Of a stretch of DNA of 64,000 nucleotides, positions 36,685 through 46,705 are shown in pieces. The first letter of the stretch is position 1. Each line of letters begins with the position of its first letter. The notes beneath the pieces are model-generated. The model worked only from the letters and a program-made list of their open reading frames with translations. It ran no database searches and was not told where the DNA came from. The stretch comes from Aquisalinus luteolus. GTDB lineage: Bacteria; Pseudomonadota; Alphaproteobacteria; Caulobacterales; Parvularculaceae. The stretch spans positions 310,001 through 374,000 of the forward strand of contig NZ_VCJR02000002.1 of NCBI RefSeq assembly GCF_009712425.2, read 5' to 3'. A program made the position numbers and the translations under genes.

Positions 36685-36723
36685 TTCGGCCTCCTTTTGC
36701 CCCAGCCTATCGTAACAGCGGGC

Positions 36724-36759
36724 AAAAGAAAAACCGGCCGGGCAGTGCCGCGGCCGGTT
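36724..36759 (-). terminator. trxA terminator
   Basis: On the minus strand AACCGGCCG and CGGCCGGTT (36732-36740 and 36751-36759) form a perfect 9-base stem with a ten-base loop, followed by TTTCTTTT. It ends the tsaE-to-trxA transcript. Confidence 0.85.
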
Positions 36760-36784
36760 CGTATTCTCTGTGATGGCGACGCCT

Positions 36785-37117
36785 TTAAGCGCTGACGCCA
36801 ACCGTCTCGTTGATCCACTGGACCAACTGGCCCTTCGGCTTGGCACCGACGCTCGTGGCGGCGACTTCGCCGTCCTTGAAGATCATCAGGGTCGGCACGC
36901 CACGCACGCCGTATTTGCCCGGGGTTTCCGGGTTGTCGTCGATATCGATCTTGGCGACGGTGATCTTGCCGTCATATTCCTTGGCGATTTCTTCCAGGGC
37001 CGGGGCGATCTGGCGGCACGGGCCGCACCAGGTGGCCCAGAAGTCGACCAGCACCGGTGTGCCGGCATCGATCACGTCATCCTGGAAGCTGTCGTCGGTT
37101 ATGGTTTTCAACGCCAT
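36785..37117 (-). CDS. trxA: Thioredoxin
   Basis: General cytosolic disulfide reductase. The 110-residue protein has the active site [11 protein letters not shown] with Cys31 and Cys34, and the cis-Pro VPTLMIF. It lies 76 bases after addA on the same strand; trxA downstream of addA is common in Alphaproteobacteria. It has its own terminator. Confidence 0.96.
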   Translation of the reverse strand: MALKTITDDSFQDDVIDAGTPVLVDFWATWCGPCRQIAPALEEIAKEYDGKITVAKIDIDDNPETPGKYGVRGVPTLMIFKDGEVAATSVGAKPKGQLVQWINETVGVSA

Positions 37118-37193
37118 GACTAAATCCTTTCTCGTGCTCCCGCGCCTGCGGGCAGCGCGTCAGATGGCTAACATAAGCGGTGCCACGGCCCGT

Positions 37194-40100
37194 TCAAGCC
37201 TTTTCCGCCGTGTCCGGCAGTTTCAGGCTGTGCAAAAGGGCGTGATCCAGCATTTCCGCGGGGATCGGCATCAGGCGCGGCACCCATGTCCATAACAGGG
37301 CGCAGTCAACCTGATGATCCTTATAGATTTCCTGCATAAGGTGGCGATAGGCGGCAAGCTGCGTGACATAAGCCTGCGGTGCATCCTCCACCCTTTCCGG
37401 CGGCGGGCGGTTGGTCTTGTAATCGACAATCAGGACACGGTCACCGGCAATGGCGAGGCGGTCGATCTGTCCACTGATGATTACTCCTTCAATGGAGCCC
37501 ATCACCGGTACTTCGGCGCGAGAGCCGGTAGCGAAGACCGGCGCGAAAGCGGGGTCAGTGAGCACACCCATTGCCTCAGCCGCCCAGCCCTCGAAATGGG
37601 CGGAGAGGTCGGGATAGTTGCGGATGAGCAGGCGGGAGGCCGCGGCCTCGCGATCTGGCGGGGGCACATCGGGCAGGCGCTCCAGCAGCAGGTGCAGGGC
37701 ATTGCCGCGGGTAAATGGCGTCAGGCCGGAGGTATCGGGCGCGGCGAGGGGCGTATAGGCCGCAGGCTCTTCAGCCGGGGCATCCGAGTCCCTCTCGAGC
37801 GATCCGCCGAGGGTAGACGGGCTGATCATGCGCGGCGGCTGTTCTTTCCTGGCCGGGCGGCTGAGCCAGTCCGGCGAGGCCACGGCAGGCTTGGCCGTAT
37901 GTTGATCTTCGTCTTTCGGTTGTTCTTGCTGGTCGGAGGAGAAGATGAGTGTTCTCCCACCCCAGGGCTTCTCTTCTCCCTCTGCAACTGTTCCGTTGTC
38001 CGTCATGCGCCGGAAGGCGGCATCGGCGAGCGCATACCAGCTGCACTCATTCCCCGGCTTGGCGAGGAACTTGTCCAATCCGATATTGCCGCCCAGTGTG
38101 CCGCAAAGATAGAGCCGGTCCTCGGCCCGCGTGGCGGCGACGTAAAGCAGGCGGCGATATTCCTCCGCCCTCAGCGCAATGGCGTGATCGCGGGCTGCCG
38201 CACTGGCGTCATTGTCGCCTTCCTTTGATGGCAGCAGGTAATAGCATCCCGGCTGTGGGGCATATCCGGTCGTGGCCGCCGTGCCCGTCAGCGAGCCAGC
38301 CGGTACGGGGCCTGAAATCTTGGCATAATTGGCGTAACCCATATCGGCGAGGAACACGATTGGCGCCTCCAGCCCCTTGGCGCCATGAACCGTCATGATA
38401 CGGACGAGGTCTTCGTCGCCACCGATTTCCTTCTTCAGGTCGGTGTCCAACGCTTCCAGATGGGCAAGGAAGCCCTGCAGCGAGCGCGGATTGCCGTTCT
38501 CGAAGTTCAGTGCTTCAGAAAGCAGTTCCTGCAGCACGTCGCGGGCCCCGGTGCCGAGCCGGGCATAGAAGCGTTTCCAGCCGGATGGCGAGCCGGTTTC
38601 CAGAAGCTGGGTATAGAAGGCATATGGCCCGCGATTGCGTCCTGTATGGATCGCCTCTTTAAGGCGCTCGACTGCCGCGCGGCTTTTCTCGTCATCTTTG
38701 TCCTGCAACACATGCCACAGGCTGCGCCGCCCCCGTCCATGAGCCACGGTGAACAGGTCGACTTCGCTAAAGCCGAACAGCGGGCTCTTCAGCACTTCAG
38801 CGAGGCTGAGATCATCCGTCTGCTGCAGGGCAAAGCGGGTCGCCGAACGCATGTCCTGCGCGGCAATGTGATCCATCAGCTTGACCCGGTCGGACCCGGC
38901 GGTCGGCACACCCTCATTGACCAGGGCACGGACGATTTCCTGAAACACCCGCCCGCGGCTCTGGCACAGGATCATGACATCGCTTGGCCGCACGGGCCGT
39001 CCGCGTGCTGCCAGCATCTCGTCTTTTTCCAGCCAGTCCTTGATTGTGCGGGCGATGTGCCGTGCGAGAACCTGTGGGGGGTCGTCTTGTCCCGGCGTGT
39101 CGACCGGCACATCCCACGGCTTGATCTCTGGCCTGTCGCTCTTCTGGACCAGCGGCCACAGCTCAACATGGCCGGCATGGCCGATGCGCGCGGCCTGATG
39201 GCGCATGGGGGCAAGCTCGCTGACCCCGCTTGCCGCCAGTGCATCGGTAAACAGCTCGTCGACGAAACCGAGCACCGGCGCGGTCGAGCGGAAGGAGACG
39301 GTCAGCTCCTGCACGCTGAAAGGCCGTTCCGCCGTGGTGATGATCTCGTTGAGCCGCAATTGCTGCGACTGGAACAGGCCGACATCGGCTCCCTGAAAGG
39401 AATAGATCGACTGCTTCTCGTCACCAACGACGAAGACGGTGCGCTCGTCTTCCCGTGCGCCGTCACCGGCAAAGAACTCCAGAAGCGGGCCCTCGATCAC
39501 GCTCCACTGGCTGCCGCTCGTGTCCTGCGCCTCGTCGACAAGCAAATGGTCGATGCCCTGATCGAGCTTGTATAACACCCATGTCGCGGCGCGGTCATGG
39601 AACAGGGCCGCCGTGCGCGCGATAAGGTCGTCGAAGTCGAGCATTCCGCGCCGCGCCTTGTCCGCCTCATAGGCGTCGTATACGAACAAAGCGAGACGAT
39701 AGAGCGCGCGGGTCGACTGGAAAATCTCCACGCCCTTCAGCGTTTCGGATGCCTGCTGAATGGCTTCGGCGATGTCCTGAAGGGTTTTATCGACCCCTGG
39801 CACGGCCTTTTGACCAGCCTTGTTGGTCAGGCGTTTGCGCAGATCGCCTGCCTTGGTGAAGGCGAAGGCTTTCGCTGCCTCGAAATGGGTCTCGGCATCG
39901 GTACAGTGGCGCATGGCCCGGAGGCTCGCTGAGGAAGTCCTGTCGTCTTTGCCGCCTTCATCAAGGGCATCGACGCTGGCATCGATGAAGCCGTGCCATG
40001 CCTCACAGGCTGTCATGAGGCCGGTCAGGATAACTTCACGACCTTGTTCAGGGTCTACGCCGAGATACTCCGCCAGCTGACCAAAGAATACGTCGAGCCC

Positions 40101-40751
40101 GCCAGCTACACGGATCGCCTCGCTGATCTCCCGTCCGCGATTGGCGAGGAAGGAGATGTGCCGGCGGATGTCCTCTTCCTGCAGCCGGTCGGTAAGCAAC
40201 AGGAAATCGTCGCGCTCTTCGCCGCCATCGCGCCACAGCCGTTCGGCGAGGGTGTCGATGATGGTATCGATCAGTGCGGTCGCGTCTGCCTCCTCCATGA
40301 CCGAAAAGCCGGGGGATATACCGGTCTCCAGCGGGAAGCGCTTCAGAACGCTTTCGCAGAAGGAGTGGATGGTCTGGATCTTCAGCCCGCCCGGCGTTTC
40401 CAGCGCTCGCGCAAAAAGCTTGCGGGCTTCGGACAGCTCCTGCGCCGTGCGCGGTGCGTCGTCGAGCTTCTGCAATTCCTCCTGCAGCTTGGCATCATCC
40501 ATCAGCGCCCAGCTGCCGAGGCGCTTGAACAGGCGGTCGGCCATCTCTGCCGCCGCCGCTTTGGTGAAGGTGATGCACAAAAGCTTCGAGGGCTGATGAC
40601 CGGCCAGCAGCAACCGCATGACACGGTCGGTCAGCACCTTGGTCTTGCCGGAACCGGCATTGGCCGCCACCCAGGCGGAAGTGCCGGGTGCTGCGGCGCT
40701 ACGCTGGCTCGCCGTGGTGCGGGCGAGGAGCTGGTCGAGGGTTTCGCTCAT
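37194..40751 (-). CDS. addA: Double-strand break repair helicase-nuclease AddA
   Basis: The UvrD-type 3'-5' helicase and nuclease subunit of AddAB, the RecBCD equivalent that processes broken ends for RecA. Of 1185 residues: Walker A ANAGSGKT near residue 35, ITFTKAAAAEM (motif Ia), LLVDEAQDTSGSQW (II), VTVSFRST-like VSFRST, IMTVHGAKGLEAPIVF and LLYVAATRAEDRLYL (VI), then a C-terminal nuclease with VLIVDYKTNR. ATG 40751 overlaps the addB stop as ATGA. The upstream frame extension (MVNRGRER) is rejected. Confidence 0.96.
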   Translation of the reverse strand: MSETLDQLLARTTASQRSAAAPGTSAWVAANAGSGKTKVLTDRVMRLLLAGHQPSKLLCITFTKAAAAEMADRLFKRLGSWALMDDAKLQEELQKLDDAPRTAQELSEARKLFARALETPGGLKIQTIHSFCESVLKRFPLETGISPGFSVMEEADATALIDTIIDTLAERLWRDGGEERDDFLLLTDRLQEEDIRRHISFLANRGREISEAIRVAGGLDVFFGQLAEYLGVDPEQGREVILTGLMTACEAWHGFIDASVDALDEGGKDDRTSSASLRAMRHCTDAETHFEAAKAFAFTKAGDLRKRLTNKAGQKAVPGVDKTLQDIAEAIQQASETLKGVEIFQSTRALYRLALFVYDAYEADKARRGMLDFDDLIARTAALFHDRAATWVLYKLDQGIDHLLVDEAQDTSGSQWSVIEGPLLEFFAGDGAREDERTVFVVGDEKQSIYSFQGADVGLFQSQQLRLNEIITTAERPFSVQELTVSFRSTAPVLGFVDELFTDALAASGVSELAPMRHQAARIGHAGHVELWPLVQKSDRPEIKPWDVPVDTPGQDDPPQVLARHIARTIKDWLEKDEMLAARGRPVRPSDVMILCQSRGRVFQEIVRALVNEGVPTAGSDRVKLMDHIAAQDMRSATRFALQQTDDLSLAEVLKSPLFGFSEVDLFTVAHGRGRRSLWHVLQDKDDEKSRAAVERLKEAIHTGRNRGPYAFYTQLLETGSPSGWKRFYARLGTGARDVLQELLSEALNFENGNPRSLQGFLAHLEALDTDLKKEIGGDEDLVRIMTVHGAKGLEAPIVFLADMGYANYAKISGPVPAGSLTGTAATTGYAPQPGCYYLLPSKEGDNDASAAARDHAIALRAEEYRRLLYVAATRAEDRLYLCGTLGGNIGLDKFLAKPGNECSWYALADAAFRRMTDNGTVAEGEEKPWGGRTLIFSSDQQEQPKDEDQHTAKPAVASPDWLSRPARKEQPPRMISPSTLGGSLERDSDAPAEEPAAYTPLAAPDTSGLTPFTRGNALHLLLERLPDVPPPDREAAASRLLIRNYPDLSAHFEGWAAEAMGVLTDPAFAPVFATGSRAEVPVMGSIEGVIISGQIDRLAIAGDRVLIVDYKTNRPPPERVEDAPQAYVTQLAAYRHLMQEIYKDHQVDCALLWTWVPRLMPIPAEMLDHALLHSLKLPDTAEKA

Positions 40752-43700
40752 TCGCTCTCTCCCCCGGTTGACCATTCGCCGCGCCGGGCGAGGTGGTCAT
40801 AATCGCCATAGTCGTCGCGATAGAACGGGCGCGGCTGCGACAGATAGGGCTGGTCCGGATTATTGAATTGCGTCAGCAGCTCGATGATCGCGCTTTCGGC
40901 CTCTTCCAGCTTTTCGCGGGCATCGTCGCCCGTGGCAATCGTGTCCTTCGTGCGGGCAGTACGGTTCAGCACCTTCACATAGGCATAGCCGCTGATGCGT
41001 GGCTCGCCCTTGGGCGACAGCCCAAAGCCGCCGCGCTCGGCGATCAGGCCGGTCAGCTGCAGTTGCGGGGAGAATTTCTCCGCCTGCCTATCGGTCGGCG
41101 GTTCGCCGGTCTTGTAGTCCTGGATGAATAGCGATCCATCCGCCAGCTGATCGATCCGGTCGGCGCGGGCCCTCAGGGTCATGGTGCGCCCTGCGATATC
41201 GAGGCTCGCTGCGCCCTGCCCCTCGATGATCAGCGGTGTGCCTTGGCTAAGGCGCTCTTCATGATAGCCAATGAACCAGTTGAAGCTATCCTCCATCCGC
41301 GTCTGCCAGAAAGCGCGCACGGCAGGCTCCAGCCCGGCCTTGTCAAATAATTCATCGGCATAGGCGGTGAGAATGGCAATGGGGTTTCCAGGCATGCCGT
41401 CAGAATGCTCAATGGCGAACCGCGCGAACAGGTGGTGATAGAAGCGCCCGCGCATCGCCAGCATCTGGTCGTCTGACAGGGGCGAGAGCTTGCGCAGGCC
41501 GAGCACATATTTGGCATAGATAGAGTAGGGGTCGCGCAACAGTTTTTCGATGGCAGTGACATAAAACGTGTCTGGTCGGGCGTCTGTCGGCGGCGTAGGC
41601 TTCGGTGCTGTTGCAGGCTGTGGCAAACCCGCATCGTCCAGTGCATGGCTCCAGCCCTCCAGCTTGTGAGTGACGTCAACACTCTCCAGTGTCTTCGTCG
41701 CGGTCAGGACGTTCTTGAGGCGGACGATCCAGCGCGATGGCTTGGCCGGGGCGCGCCCGGATCGGCGGGCGCGGGTCAGCAGCACTTCAGGGGCGCAGGC
41801 GAGCTGGGCAAAGTCATGGGCGGCGAGGCCGATCTGGCGTTCGGGGGAGGGCAGACCGAGCTCGCGGCGCATGGGTCGCGAGAGAAACGGGTCTGTCTCA
41901 CTGTCATCGGGCCAGATGCCTTCGTTGAGGCCGCCAAGGATGACGAGGTCGGCCTGCTGCAGGCGAGCTTCCAGCGGGCCGAGGATGCGCAGGCGCGGAT
42001 GGCCCTGGCCCTGCGGGCGCACGGGTGTGCCTGTGATCAGCGCGGTAAAGATGTCGCTATAGGCAGCGCTTTCGCTGTCCGGCAAAAGCCCCGACTGCTC
42101 GTGCAACGCGGTGAGAAGCTGCGAGCCTGCCTCGCCATCGGCACGGGCCCAGAGAATGTCCGTGCCCGGCTCGTCTGGACGCTCAGCCAGTGCTTCGGCA
42201 GCAGCGATGTGCCGGCTTATCCGTTCCTGCAGCGGCAGGCGTTCTTCGGCAAAAGGGGCGGCGATTTCTTCCAGTCTTTCGATCAGCGGGCGGATCACCG
42301 GCCAGTGGTCGGCCTCGCGCTCTTCGCCGTCATCGTCACGAGACAGCGCATCCCACTCCGCACCATTGCGCAGGCGCTCCTTCAGGCTGGCAAACCCACG
42401 CCCCGGCGGTCGGCCGCGCAAGGCCCGGTCGATGGCGCTGACGGCAGGCAGGTATTCTTCTGCCGCCATTCCCGCCCGGGCGAGTGGGTGTTTCAACAGG
42501 CCGAGCAATGCCTGCGGGTCATGCGGGGCTTCCAGCCATGCAGCAGTCAGGCGCAGGAAATTGCCGCGCGGGGTGTTGGCAAAAGGCACACCGGCGGAGT
42601 CATCGAGCGCGATATCCCAGCGCGCGAGCCGGGCGCTGACGCGGCGGGCGAGGGGGCGGTCGGGCGTGACGAGAATGGCGGTCTTTTTCTCTGTCTCCAG
42701 CGCTTCGCGCAAGGCGATGGCGATGGCCTGCGCCTCTGCTTCTTCATCCATCGCCTCGCACAGTGACAGGCCGGAAAGGGCATCGGCAATATCCGTCCGT
42801 GAGCGGAAGGCCTCTAGCCGTTCCAGCCAGTCGCCAGTCGCCTCGGCCGGGCGCAGGGCGAGGGAGATGAGGGCTCGACGGTCAGCTCTTTTTTCACTGC
42901 CATTATTGGCATCCGGCCAGTCAGGCACGTCATACCATGGCGTCTCTGTAAAGTGCCGTTCCAGCAGGTATTTCAGGCCGGCCTGCGGGTGCGGATCCTC
43001 GATCTCCGTCCAGGCCGCTTCGTCCAGCTGTGTGTCGAGACCTGGCAGGATGACGCAGCCGGACGGCATGGCGGCGATCACTTTCATCAACCGTGCAACG
43101 GCGGGCATGGAGCCGGTGGAACCAGCGAGGATGACCGGATGCGACGGCGTTGTGCCGCCCGCGTCCCCGTCCCACAATGCGGTAAGCGCATCGATGGTGC
43201 GGCGGCGGTAGTCAGCCGGGTCGAGGCGGCCATGCGCGGAAAGGTGCGCAGGCCAGAGGTCGGTGACGATCTTGAGAAAATCGATGGACAGCTGCCAGTG
43301 ATGGGCGAACCGCTCCGGCACCAGCGTTTCCAATGCGTCGAAAGAGACTTGCTCCGTATAGAAAGAGTCAAGCAGTCGCGATAGTTCGTCAGCGGCGGCA
43401 AGTGCCGTGGTCCATGATGGTGCCGGGCCGCCATTGGCCTGTTCTGCGGCCTGCCGCTGGAAAACGAGACGGGCCAGCGTCAGCCGCCGTTCAATTGGCG
43501 TCAGCGGCGGCGGCAGATCGGCTTGGGGCACGGTCAGGTCGGCAAGCAGCGTGTCATCTTCGCCGATATCGCCGAGGGTCCTGATGACTGGCAGCAATGT
43601 CGCCGCAGGCGACGGCCCTGCCTGTCGAAGGAAGGCCTCAGCCAGCGATCGCCCGGCCCGGCGGGTCGGCAGGAAGATCGTGACATCGGCAAGGCCTGCC

Positions 43701-43822
43701 GGATTGCCTTCATGCTGCTTGAGAAGATAAGCGGCGAGACCGTCGAGGAAGGATCGCGTCGGCGCGATGGTGTAGAGCGCGGGGCTGCGCGCGCAGAGCT
43801 CGTCCAGCGCTGGAACCACCAT
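40748..43822 (-). CDS. addB: Double-strand break repair protein AddB
   Basis: The partner subunit of AddA, 1024 residues. An inactivated helicase-like N-terminus precedes a C-terminal nuclease domain with LFIQDYKTGEPP, whose Asp-Tyr-Lys matches the RecB-type nuclease motif. No cysteine occurs in the last roughly 350 residues, so the iron-sulfur cluster seen in Bacillus AddB is absent. It overlaps murU by one base upstream and addA by four downstream. Confidence 0.95.
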   Translation of the reverse strand: MVVPALDELCARSPALYTIAPTRSFLDGLAAYLLKQHEGNPAGLADVTIFLPTRRAGRSLAEAFLRQAGPSPAATLLPVIRTLGDIGEDDTLLADLTVPQADLPPPLTPIERRLTLARLVFQRQAAEQANGGPAPSWTTALAAADELSRLLDSFYTEQVSFDALETLVPERFAHHWQLSIDFLKIVTDLWPAHLSAHGRLDPADYRRRTIDALTALWDGDAGGTTPSHPVILAGSTGSMPAVARLMKVIAAMPSGCVILPGLDTQLDEAAWTEIEDPHPQAGLKYLLERHFTETPWYDVPDWPDANNGSEKRADRRALISLALRPAEATGDWLERLEAFRSRTDIADALSGLSLCEAMDEEAEAQAIAIALREALETEKKTAILVTPDRPLARRVSARLARWDIALDDSAGVPFANTPRGNFLRLTAAWLEAPHDPQALLGLLKHPLARAGMAAEEYLPAVSAIDRALRGRPPGRGFASLKERLRNGAEWDALSRDDDGEEREADHWPVIRPLIERLEEIAAPFAEERLPLQERISRHIAAAEALAERPDEPGTDILWARADGEAGSQLLTALHEQSGLLPDSESAAYSDIFTALITGTPVRPQGQGHPRLRILGPLEARLQQADLVILGGLNEGIWPDDSETDPFLSRPMRRELGLPSPERQIGLAAHDFAQLACAPEVLLTRARRSGRAPAKPSRWIVRLKNVLTATKTLESVDVTHKLEGWSHALDDAGLPQPATAPKPTPPTDARPDTFYVTAIEKLLRDPYSIYAKYVLGLRKLSPLSDDQMLAMRGRFYHHLFARFAIEHSDGMPGNPIAILTAYADELFDKAGLEPAVRAFWQTRMEDSFNWFIGYHEERLSQGTPLIIEGQGAASLDIAGRTMTLRARADRIDQLADGSLFIQDYKTGEPPTDRQAEKFSPQLQLTGLIAERGGFGLSPKGEPRISGYAYVKVLNRTARTKDTIATGDDAREKLEEAESAIIELLTQFNNPDQPYLSQPRPFYRDDYGDYDHLARRGEWSTGGESE

Positions 43823-44565
43823 CAGTGCACGGTCCTTTCGTCATTACTGCCTTGAGCCAGGCGTTTTTCCGCCTGTTTCAGGCCCTCCGGGTCGCCGACA
43901 TGCATCCATGGCCCGTCATGGATCAGGCCGAACATGCGGCCCTCGGCCATCGCCTTGTCCCAGAACGCGCGGGTGGAAACCTTGCGCAGGGCTTCTTCGG
44001 CGAACAGGCGCGGGTGGATCACCTGCAGCCCGGTAAACACATATTTGACCGCAGACGGATCATGGCTTGGCCAATGCACGCGGCCCTCTTCATCGAGGAT
44101 GAAGTCCCCATCGCCGTCATAACCGCTTGCCTGCTCGACCGGGCAAAGAAGCAACATCACATCCATCTCGTCGTCGCGCCACCCATTGGCAAGGCGGGAG
44201 CAGGCTTCTTCCTCGCCGCTGTCTAGCAGGATCGCATCGGTGTTGGTGCAATAGATCGGGTCGGTGCCCAACACGGGCGCGGCCTGGATCAGCGCGCCAC
44301 CCGTCTCCATCGGCGCGGCGCGCTCGTCGGAAATGATCGTCCGCGGCACGGTGCGCTTGTCGAGATGGTCTTCCAGCTGTTCGGCGAGATAGTGCACGTT
44401 GACGACGGCCTTTTCCACGCCTGCAGCGAAGAAGCGGTCGAGCACATAGTCGATCAGCGGCTTGCCCGCGACCGGAATGAGCGGCTTGGGGCAATTGTCG
44501 GTCAGTGGGCGCATGCGGGTGCCGAGACCGGCGGCGAGCACCATGGCGGTATGAATCCGTGTCAT
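43822..44565 (-). CDS. murU: N-acetylmuramate 1-phosphate uridylyltransferase
   Basis: A 247-residue nucleotidyltransferase with the pyrophosphorylase motif LAAGLGTRMRPLTDNCPKPL and the metal-binding TNTDAILLD. Next to amgK it should convert MurNAc-1-phosphate to UDP-MurNAc in the peptidoglycan recycling route known from Pseudomonas and Caulobacter, bypassing GlcNAc-based synthesis and lowering fosfomycin sensitivity. The stop overlaps the addB start by one base and the gene overlaps amgK by four. Confidence 0.88.
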   Translation of the reverse strand: MTRIHTAMVLAAGLGTRMRPLTDNCPKPLIPVAGKPLIDYVLDRFFAAGVEKAVVNVHYLAEQLEDHLDKRTVPRTIISDERAAPMETGGALIQAAPVLGTDPIYCTNTDAILLDSGEEEACSRLANGWRDDEMDVMLLLCPVEQASGYDGDGDFILDEEGRVHWPSHDPSAVKYVFTGLQVIHPRLFAEEALRKVSTRAFWDKAMAEGRMFGLIHDGPWMHVGDPEGLKQAEKRLAQGSNDERTVH

Positions 44566-45650
44566 GACGATATCAGCTCCGGCATGTGTTCGGCGATCCA
44601 GTCCTTCAGCGGTGCCGCCTCAGGCCGGGCAAGGTCGCGGGCGAAATGACCGCGCACGCGCGGCATGAAACTCTCATAGCGCTTCTTGGCGTCGCGCACG
44701 ACGAGGCGCGCAAAGACGCCGAGGATCTTGGCGTTGCGCTGCGCCGCGAGGATCGCATAGTCGCGCTCGAACGCCGCCTTGTCGAAATCGCCTGCTTTTT
44801 CCCGGCCCTCCGCATAACGGGCCAGCATCATCGCCACCGTTTCCTCGCTGACGTCGCGGCGGGCATCTTCCGTCAGGGAGACGAGATCATAGGCGCCATG
44901 GCCGTAAAGACCGTCCTGGAAATCGATCAGGCCGACGCGCTGCAGCGGACTTTCACCTTCATCGGTCAGCCAGAGAATGTTCTCGGCATGATAGTCGCGC
45001 AGCACCAGCGTGTGCGGCGTACTGAGCCCGGAAAGCATTTGCGTCCATGCGGTGCGATAGGCCTCGACCGCACTTGCCGGTGCTTTCTCTCCCCGCAGCC
45101 AGGGCCAGTACCAGTCGACCAGCAGGTTCGCCTCGGCCATCAGCGCGGTGTCGTCATAGTCCAGCAATGTATAGTCAACGGCAATCGGCTGGCGCAGGCG
45201 TGTTGCATGGAGATGAGAAAGTACGTCGACCGCGCGGGCATAGAGCGTGCCCTCATCTGCGCCCTTGTCGATGGCGCGGGCGTAGAGATCATCGCCGAGG
45301 TCTTCCAGCAGGGCAAAGCCGTGATCGGCATCTGCGGCATATATCTCTGGCGCATGCAGGCCTGCTTCTCGCAGGATACCGGCAAGCGTTGTAAATGCAT
45401 GAAGGTTCGGTCCGGCAAGGCGGGCTTGCGCATTATAGCCGAGCGAGGCGCGCTGCGATGGTGTCGCGTCGGGCGGGCAGGAAGCGCCCTCGGCAGCGGG
45501 TGGCGCATTCATCAGTATCGCCTTGCGCTCGCCGAGCGTCAGGCGCTGATAGCTGCGCGTCGAGGCGTCGCCGGTGATCGGCGCACGATGGGCGGCGAGC
45601 CAGCCGGCCTGTTCCAGGAATGCCTTTTCGAGATTGTCGCGTTCAGTCAC
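44562..45650 (-). CDS. amgK: Anomeric MurNAc/GlcNAc kinase
   Basis: A 362-residue phosphotransferase of the aminoglycoside-kinase fold. Visible are VLRDYHAENILWL (catalytic loop with Asp and Asn) and IDFQDGLYGHGAYDL (metal-binding Asp). AmgK phosphorylates MurNAc at C1 for MurU. The adjacent murU makes this assignment strong; alone it could only be called an APH-type kinase. It overlaps tsaE by four bases (ATGA) and murU by four. Confidence 0.87.
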   Translation of the reverse strand: MTERDNLEKAFLEQAGWLAAHRAPITGDASTRSYQRLTLGERKAILMNAPPAAEGASCPPDATPSQRASLGYNAQARLAGPNLHAFTTLAGILREAGLHAPEIYAADADHGFALLEDLGDDLYARAIDKGADEGTLYARAVDVLSHLHATRLRQPIAVDYTLLDYDDTALMAEANLLVDWYWPWLRGEKAPASAVEAYRTAWTQMLSGLSTPHTLVLRDYHAENILWLTDEGESPLQRVGLIDFQDGLYGHGAYDLVSLTEDARRDVSEETVAMMLARYAEGREKAGDFDKAAFERDYAILAAQRNAKILGVFARLVVRDAKKRYESFMPRVRGHFARDLARPEAAPLKDWIAEHMPELISS

Positions 45651-46180
45651 TCGGATCCTTTCACCTGTCCTGCGTCCATGGTCGCCAGCCTCTCACGCCA
45701 CGCCGCCTCGTGCCCGGCGATGGCGGTCAGCGTCACCTGCCGTCTTGATGCGTCGCTGGCATCGACCGCAATCTTCACGGTCAGGGCGTTGTCAGGCATA
45801 TAGCTCTCTGCCCTGGAGGGCCACTCGATCAGGCAGATCGCATCGTCCTGCGCTTCCTCAAAACCCAGATCGACGATCTCGTCTTCATCTTCAAGACGAT
45901 AGAGATCCATATGCCATAGCGGGCCGGCTTTGGTGTCATAAACCTGCACGAGGGCGAAAGTGGGGCTCGGCACTTCTTCCCCTTCGCTCGTCAGCGCGCG
46001 GATCAGTCCGCGGGCGAAGACCGTCTTGCCGGCGCCGAGTGGCCCTTCCAGCCGAACGACATCACCGGATGACAGCAAACTAGCCAGACTGGCGCCGAGA
46101 GAGGTCATGGCCATTTCTCCGGTGACCTCGAACGGACCGGACACTGGCTTGTCTGAAAAAGGGGAGACTTGCGCTGACAT
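45647..46180 (-). CDS. tsaE: tRNA threonylcarbamoyladenosine ATPase TsaE
   Basis: An ATPase needed with TsaB, TsaC and TsaD to make t6A37 in tRNA. The 177-residue protein has the P-loop GPLGAGKTVFARGLIRAL, then SPTFALVQVYD and HMDLYRLEDEDEI. ATG 46180 fits the family better than 46216. It is the first gene of the minus-strand tsaE-amgK-murU-addB-addA operon and shares its promoter region with the divergent ferredoxin gene. Confidence 0.93.
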   Translation of the reverse strand: MSAQVSPFSDKPVSGPFEVTGEMAMTSLGASLASLLSSGDVVRLEGPLGAGKTVFARGLIRALTSEGEEVPSPTFALVQVYDTKAGPLWHMDLYRLEDEDEIVDLGFEEAQDDAICLIEWPSRAESYMPDNALTVKIAVDASDASRRQVTLTAIAGHEAAWRERLATMDAGQVKGSE

Positions 46181-46298
46181 CGCCTTCTGTTTATCGCCCC
46201 GTGAGTGATGCGACAAGGCTTGAGGAAATACCCCGCGCTTGGCAAATGGGGCGCGAGGCCCTAAGTGCTTCCCTTGACGGTTTCAGTGACACGCATAG

Positions 46299-46637
<339 letters not shown>

Positions 46638-46690
46638 TCGAAGCGACATGATCATGGCTGCTTGACGAAGGCAGCGCCCCGTTGTTTAGT

Positions 46691-46705
46691 GAACAAATGA
46701 AGAAC
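46691..46705 (-). promoter_or_regulatory. LexA (SOS) box at mmcB start
   Basis: GAAC-N7-GAAC on the plus strand is GTTC-N7-GTTC on the minus strand, an exact match to the alphaproteobacterial LexA consensus. It overlaps the proposed start codon of mmcB (ATG 46697), which is a damage-response gene in Caulobacter. Bound LexA would block the promoter or early transcription. Confidence 0.65.
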
